The notes beneath the pieces were generated by a model. It was given only the letters and a program-made list of their open reading frames with translations. It had not been told where the DNA came from and did no database searches. From Streptococcus sp. bf_0095 (lineage in GTDB: Bacteria > Bacillota > Bacilli > Lactobacillales > Streptococcaceae): a stretch of DNA of 64,000 nucleotides. The stretch is from NCBI RefSeq assembly GCF_004166885.1, contig NZ_RCYU01000002.1:1-64000 (forward strand), written 5' to 3'. Positions 60,569 through 64,000 of the stretch are shown here, piece by piece. Position numbers and translations under genes: made by a program. Within the stretch, counting starts at the first letter, position 1; every line of letters starts with the position of its first letter.

Positions 60569-60597
60569 ATTATAGCAAAAAAGCAGAGTGAACTCAA
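60569..60597 (-). promoter_or_regulatory. Promoter of the mnmL-mnmM-antiporter unit
   Basis: Minus strand TTGAGT (60597-60592), 17-bp spacer, TATAAT (60574-60569), then GAGGGGT and the ATG. The -35 overlaps the stop region of the MGMT-family gene. Confidence 0.75.
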
Positions 60598-60905
60598 AGT
60601 TGAGTCTCCTCTGCTTTCCACTTGTATTTCTTAAGATCGACACAACCGTTTGATTTGCATTCCACTCCTTCTGCCCAGAGAAGCGTGCCTTGCTCTTCCC
60701 AATCAGGAGCCAGGCGACCAGTAGATGTTACGACCCGATGACAGGGATAGGCCACAGCCTTTTTAGAAGTGGCCAAAACCTTGCCGACCTGCCGGGCATG
60801 GCGAGGATAGCCAATGAGTTGGGCGATTTGTCCATAGGTCGCTACACATCCTATTGGAATATGAGCCAGGACCTTTAAAACCTTTTCTTCAAATAGATCT
60901 TTCAT
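60594..60905 (-). CDS. Small MGMT-family protein
   Basis: 103 residues, only the DNA-binding domain of the alkyltransferase family: VLAHIPIGCVATYGQIAQLIGYPRHARQVG and YPCHRVVTSTGRL. Unlike the alkyltransferase-like (ATL) proteins, which carry Trp in this motif, the acceptor Cys is kept (PCHR), so alkyl transfer is possible though the N-terminal domain is missing. It follows the PAP2 gene by 3 bp. A full-length Ogt is encoded at 16120-16608. Confidence 0.88.
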   Translation of the reverse strand: MKDLFEEKVLKVLAHIPIGCVATYGQIAQLIGYPRHARQVGKVLATSKKAVAYPCHRVVTSTGRLAPDWEEQGTLLWAEGVECKSNGCVDLKKYKWKAEETQL

Positions 60906-60908
60906 ACT

Positions 60909-61559
60909 TTACTTCTGCTTACTCTTAAAGCGCCATTCAAAACGCAAACGATCGTAATAAGGGAAGACCATTTGCAAAAGACCGAATCCTAAAAGCATAC
61001 TTCCTGTCACGTCAGTCGGGTAATGAACCCCAACATAGACACGCGAAAGGACGATGGTCACCATACAAAGGAAGAGGGCAAACTGAACGAGAACTTTTCC
61101 GACTTGAGAGGTCATCCGTTGCCCCACCACAATCATCAAACTACCGAAGACGAGGGTGGCAGCTAAAGAGTGACCACTTGGAAAAGAATAGCCCCCTTCT
61201 TGGACCAAGTGTTGAAGAGCTGGCCGTGGACGCAGATAAATATGCTTCAGAATCACAACCACTAATCCAGTTGTAACTAAACTTCCTGTGAGGAGGAGGG
61301 CCTCCGTATACCATTTCTTCCAGACAAAGAAGAGGACGATGACGCCAACCCAAAATGTGACAACTGGTGTGTTCATCAGCACTGTTACACGGGTAAAGAA
61401 GGCCGTCAGATAGGCTGGTAAATCCCCGCGAATAGCCGATTGGATCGGTTGATCAATTCCGACTAAATTTTCCGGATAAAATTTGACTACATAGCCCAGA
61501 ATCATAAATAACAAAAGGGCAAAAGAGCCCTTTAAGAAATGAGATTGTTTATTTTTCAT
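60909..61559 (-). CDS. PAP2-family membrane phosphatase
   Basis: A 216-residue protein with five or six membrane helices and the three phosphatase motifs: KHIYLRPRP, PSGHS (FPSGHSLAATLVFG) and SRVYVGVHYPTDV. It likely dephosphorylates undecaprenyl pyrophosphate or another lipid phosphate outside the membrane. Its start overlaps the ribU stop by 11 bp, so it is co-translated with the riboflavin transporter and under the FMN riboswitch. Confidence 0.92.
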   Translation of the reverse strand: MKNKQSHFLKGSFALLLFMILGYVVKFYPENLVGIDQPIQSAIRGDLPAYLTAFFTRVTVLMNTPVVTFWVGVIVLFFVWKKWYTEALLLTGSLVTTGLVVVILKHIYLRPRPALQHLVQEGGYSFPSGHSLAATLVFGSLMIVVGQRMTSQVGKVLVQFALFLCMVTIVLSRVYVGVHYPTDVTGSMLLGFGLLQMVFPYYDRLRFEWRFKSKQK

Positions 61560-62109
61560 AGATTTTAAGTAGGGGCTGTACGACGGTGTAAACCATCCAG
61601 AAGGTAACAGCCCAAATCAGTCCTTCTATTAGATTAAAGGGAACAACCATACTGAGAAGATACTTTTCAACTCCGACCATCTTCGCTATGTCAAAACCAA
61701 CAAATTTAGCATAGAGGGGGATGGCATAATAATAATTAACTAGGAGCATGGAAATGGTTAAACCAACTGTCCCAACTAGACTAGCTATCACAAATCGCCT
61801 TGTGTTTTTTTTCTTATTCCAAATGACTGCAAATGCTAAGACAAAGACTAAAACACCAATGATATTAATCGGTAAGCCCACCAAGGTCTCAGCTCCTCGA
61901 CCATTCAGAACTAACTTGAGAACAGATCGAATCAAAATCACCACAAATGAGCTCTTCAAATCTAACAAAACTAAGGCGAGTAAGATTGGAATCGTACTAA
62001 AGTCAACCTTTAAAAAATCAATCCCTATTGATAGTTGATAAAACATCAATAGAAAAGAAAGTGCAGATAAAACAGCCACTAGGGTCAGTTTACGAGTATT
62101 TGTCATCAT
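61549..62109 (-). CDS. ribU: ECF transporter S component for riboflavin
   Basis: About 186 residues from ATG 62109, 5 nt after GGAGG (ATG 62106 equally possible). Six membrane helices with the RibU features FYQLSIGIDFLKVDFSTIPI near the N-terminus and ILIRSVLKLVLNGRGAETLVG. It binds riboflavin and works with the shared EcfAA'T module, which is not in this window. An FMN riboswitch lies 215 bp upstream, so FMN shuts it down. Confidence 0.95.
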   Translation of the reverse strand: MMTNTRKLTLVAVLSALSFLLMFYQLSIGIDFLKVDFSTIPILLALVLLDLKSSFVVILIRSVLKLVLNGRGAETLVGLPINIIGVLVFVLAFAVIWNKKKNTRRFVIASLVGTVGLTISMLLVNYYYAIPLYAKFVGFDIAKMVGVEKYLLSMVVPFNLIEGLIWAVTFWMVYTVVQPLLKIYEK

Positions 62110-62324
62110 AGGTTCCTCCAATTTTTACTAAAATTAGAAGAAGTTGGAAAGATTCCCTTCCCCATATTCTAATCGAATCGTTTTAAAGAAAACTTAAAAA
62201 GTTCCTTGGTACTTGACTAAAGAAGTCAGGATGCTATAAGAAAAAAGCTCGAAGACTGATTTCTTATAAAATCAAGAACATTTCCATCAAGTCAATCGTC
62301 AATAAAAACAGGTTTGTTCGTCTC

Positions 62325-62552
62325 TCGTCTTCTCCCATCCAGACTATACTGTCGGTTGTGGAATCGCACCACATCAGCTTACGCTCGCGGACTTCTTTAA
62401 GGAAGAGGAAATAGATATTTTTTTTTAGACGAGGCGCCAAGCTGTAGACATAACTTATAGTTAGGCAAAGCTTGGCGACAAAGTATAAAAGGAAAAGAGC
62501 ATTTCCACTTTAAAGTCACCGCCGGTCGGGAATTACACCCTGCCCTGAAGAC
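62325..62552 (-). ncRNA. FMN riboswitch (RFN element) with enlarged variable arm
   Basis: The minus strand carries the RFN consensus in order: CAGGGCAGGGTGTAATTCCC, GACCGGCGGTGAC, GTCCGCGAGCG, GATGTGGTGCGATTCCACA, ACCGACAGTATAGTCTGGAT and GGGAGAAGACGAG. The arm between GGCGGTGAC and GTCCGCGAG is over 100 nt long and holds a 9-bp hairpin CGCCAAGCT/AGCTTGGCG. The 62122-62324 stretch to ribU is the expression platform; I could not fix its terminator. Confidence 0.97.
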
Positions 62553-62558
62553 CCCTTT

Positions 62559-62587
62559 ATCATAACAAAAAACACCTGCTATTGCAA
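62559..62587 (-). promoter_or_regulatory. ribU promoter
   Basis: Minus strand TTGCAA (62587-62582), 17-bp spacer, TATGAT (62564-62559), immediately upstream of the riboswitch. Confidence 0.8.
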
Positions 62588-62637
62588 GTGCTTTGTAATA
62601 TCGAAAGTTACAACTTGATCCCTTTTGCAAAGAGCCT

Positions 62638-63180
62638 CTACTTCAACTTGTCTCCCTCATACTGATGGACCAGCTCTAATCCAGTAAATTCTTGTTGTCT
62701 GAGGGCTTCGTAGACAATCATGCAAACGGTATTGGAGACATTCAAGCTTCTGACATGTTCATCATTCATCGGAATCCGAATCGCCTTTTCAGCATGGAGT
62801 CGCATAAAATCCTCTGGTAGACCCTTGTCCTCACGACCAAAGATGAAATAATGTTCTGCATTATCATTGTAGGCTACTTCAGAATAGGTTCGATCAGCAA
62901 ATTTTGAGACTAGATGAACCTTTCCTCCAGCCGCAGCTTCCATAAATTCATCTAGGCTGTCATAGAAGCGAACATCCAACTTATCCCAATAATCTAGTCC
63001 AGCCCGTTTCATCTTTCGATCATCAATGGGAAAGGCCATAGGACGGATGATGTGGAGAGGGGCATTGGTGGCTGCACAAGTGCGAGCGATATTCCCTGTA
63101 TTTTGAGGAATTTGAGGTTGATAGAGAACTACATGGTTTTTTGATTTGGTTTCTGTATAAGCTAATTCTTCAATATTCAT
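62638..63180 (-). CDS. trmL: tRNA (cytidine(34)-2'-O)-methyltransferase
   Basis: 180 residues from ATG 63180. SPOUT-class methyltransferase with [20 protein letters not shown] at the N-terminus, the SAM knot [15 protein letters not shown] and the C-terminal [25 protein letters not shown]. It 2'-O-methylates the wobble base of tRNALeu; formerly called CspR. A 120-nt structured leader with its own promoter lies upstream, and the ribU promoter follows. Confidence 0.95.
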   Translation of the reverse strand: MNIEELAYTETKSKNHVVLYQPQIPQNTGNIARTCAATNAPLHIIRPMAFPIDDRKMKRAGLDYWDKLDVRFYDSLDEFMEAAAGGKVHLVSKFADRTYSEVAYNDNAEHYFIFGREDKGLPEDFMRLHAEKAIRIPMNDEHVRSLNVSNTVCMIVYEALRQQEFTGLELVHQYEGDKLK

Positions 63181-63198
63181 CACAATCTCTTTCCCGAC

Positions 63199-63300
63199 AA
63201 AAAAATAGCCACACTGCCCGGAGTCAAGCTCAGCAAACAGCGTGGTTACGACTTCATTAACTTAACTCACAACAGGTTTGAGGTAAATCAATGAGGTTAC
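63199..63300 (-). ncRNA. Structured trmL leader or small RNA ending at a terminator
   Basis: From the predicted start near 63300 the minus-strand RNA first forms CATTGATTTACCTCA/TGAGTTAAGTTAATG (63293-63255; 14 of 15 positions pair, including two G-U) with a 9-nt loop. Next comes CCACGCTG/CAGTGTGG (63245-63209) followed by CTATTTTTTT. This is either an attenuator in front of trmL or a free RNA of about 100 nt. Confidence 0.6.
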
Positions 63301-63306
63301 TGTATC

Positions 63307-63334
63307 AGTATACCACTTTCCTACCTCCTGTCAA
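63307..63334 (-). promoter_or_regulatory. Promoter of the trmL leader
   Basis: Minus strand TTGACA (63334-63329), 16-bp spacer, TATACT (63312-63307). Confidence 0.8.
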
Positions 63335-63436
63335 CTATTTCGACAAAAATATTTCACTTTTTTACATTCTCTTTCATGTATTGAAGAGAATCTGGCTCTT
63401 TATGCCCTGTTTCCACTATTAAGAGGTGATTTTTTT

Positions 63437-63465
63437 TTGAAAATAGAGTAAGATAGAATCATACT
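63437..63465 (+). promoter_or_regulatory. Promoter of the trkA-like gene
   Basis: TTGAAA (63437-63442), 17-bp spacer, CATACT (63460-63465), 15 bp before the start codon. The 63335-63436 stretch between this and the trmL promoter shows no gene. Confidence 0.55.
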
Positions 63466-63480
63466 TTGGAGGAAATATTC

Positions 63481-64000
63481 ATGAAAATTATTGTAGTTGG
63501 AGGCGGTAAGGTCGGAACAGCACTCTGTCGTTCCCTCGTCGCGGAAAATCACGATGTCATCTTGATTGAACAAGATGAAGCCGTTGTTAATCATATTACC
63601 AAACGCTACGATATCATTGGTATTGTTGGCAATGGTGCCAACTTTAAGATTCTCGAACAAGCAGATGTGGCCGACTGTGACATCTTTGTCGCCCTGACAG
63701 AGCAAGACGAAGTCAACATGGTTTCTGCCGTCCTGGCCAAGAAAATGGGAGCTAAAGAGACCGTTGTCCGCGTCCGCAATCCCGAATATTCAAATTCTTA
63801 TTTTAAAGAAAAAAATATTCTCGGCTTCTCCCTAGTCGTCAATCCTGAACTTCTAGCTGCTCGCTACATTGCTAATAGCATTGATTTCCCAAATGCCTTG
63901 TCTGTTGAGCACTTTGCTGGTGGACGAGTCGCTTTTATGGAATTTAAGATCAAAGAGGAAAGCCCACTCTGCCAGATGACCCTTTCTCAATTCAGAAAGA
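63481..64000 (+). CDS. trkA: TrkA-like potassium uptake regulatory protein (C-terminus beyond window)
   Basis: The first 173 codons of a gene that runs off the right edge, starting at ATG 63481, 8 nt after GGAGG. The N-terminal RCK domain binds NAD(H) through the GGGKVG turn (MKIIVVGGGKVGTALCRSLV), with an acidic residue after the second strand (VILIEQDEAVV). Residues from about 138 begin the RCK C-terminal subdomain. TrkA gates the membrane K+ channel TrkH; the trkH gene would be expected downstream, outside the window. Confidence 0.9.
   Translation, partial: MKIIVVGGGKVGTALCRSLVAENHDVILIEQDEAVVNHITKRYDIIGIVGNGANFKILEQADVADCDIFVALTEQDEVNMVSAVLAKKMGAKETVVRVRNPEYSNSYFKEKNILGFSLVVNPELLAARYIANSIDFPNALSVEHFAGGRVAFMEFKIKEESPLCQMTLSQFRK

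Noticed and set aside
62397..62630. Open reading frame of 77 codons on the minus strand
   Set aside because: It lies across the FMN riboswitch and its promoter and has no ribosome-binding site; the sequence is explained by the riboswitch.

Overview
The window is chromosomal DNA from a Streptococcus of the mitis/sanguinis/parasanguinis type. This rests on the gene content and order (tmk-holB-yabA-rsmI, livJHMGF next to ylbG-clpP-upp, ytgP beside murE, slrA beside an ABC-F gene), on a lysine-type MurE, and on surface-protein signals found in oral streptococci: a Fap1/GspB-like accessory-Sec signal peptide and a YSIRK signal. The exact species is not determined. I saw no rRNA, tRNA, CRISPR array, prophage or transposase gene.

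Layout. 1-3421: the N-terminal 1140 codons of a giant repeat adhesin that runs off the left edge. 3577-4789: rplK-rplA with two probable L1-binding mRNA sites. 4950-14097: DUF3397 protein, CtpE-like P-type ATPase, VOC protein, FtsK, three poorly characterised genes, and the SlrA rotamase. 14131-19909: ABC-F ATPase, then the operon tmk-holB-yabA-rsmI-GNAT-ogt-arsC-like. 20082-28585: YitT protein, CBS/ACT protein, the branched-chain amino-acid transporter (CodY-type box in its promoter), YlbG, ClpP (CtsR operator) and Upp. 28686-34138: Mg2+ P-type ATPase MgtA behind a multilayered leader, then two sulfur amino-acid PLP enzymes with an upstream MET-box. 34177-40440: YtgP/MurJ and MurE from divergent promoters, a DUF1803 protein, a cysteine hydrolase, PpaC and PflA. 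40800-45686: a cell-wall-anchored GH95 alpha-L-fucosidase. 45896-48591: a TrpXYZ-type ABC transporter with a transcription attenuator. 49018-51323: tandem paralogous membrane proteins. 51435-60905: CNNM/CBS protein, Mga-family regulator, AI-2E family protein, ABC ATPase, Na+/H+ antiporter, the tRNA-wobble enzymes MnmM and MnmL, and a small MGMT protein. 60909-64000: PAP2 phosphatase, RibU under an FMN riboswitch, TrmL behind a structured leader, and the start of a TrkA-like protein.

Much of the interest is non-coding. The mgtA leader combines an M-box, a terminator, a 24-codon leader ORF starting with an acidic/proline run (IDDHPEP), and a hairpin that hides the mgtA ribosome-binding site. 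The trpX leader has a clean 1:2 / 2:3 / 3:4 set of alternative helices. The trmL leader forms a 15-position helix followed by a terminator-like hairpin. Four copies of a roughly 180-bp intergenic element with terminal inverted repeats and three stem-loops sit directly behind stop codons. Several housekeeping genes have their -10 box only 6-7 nt from the start codon, which predicts leaderless mRNAs.
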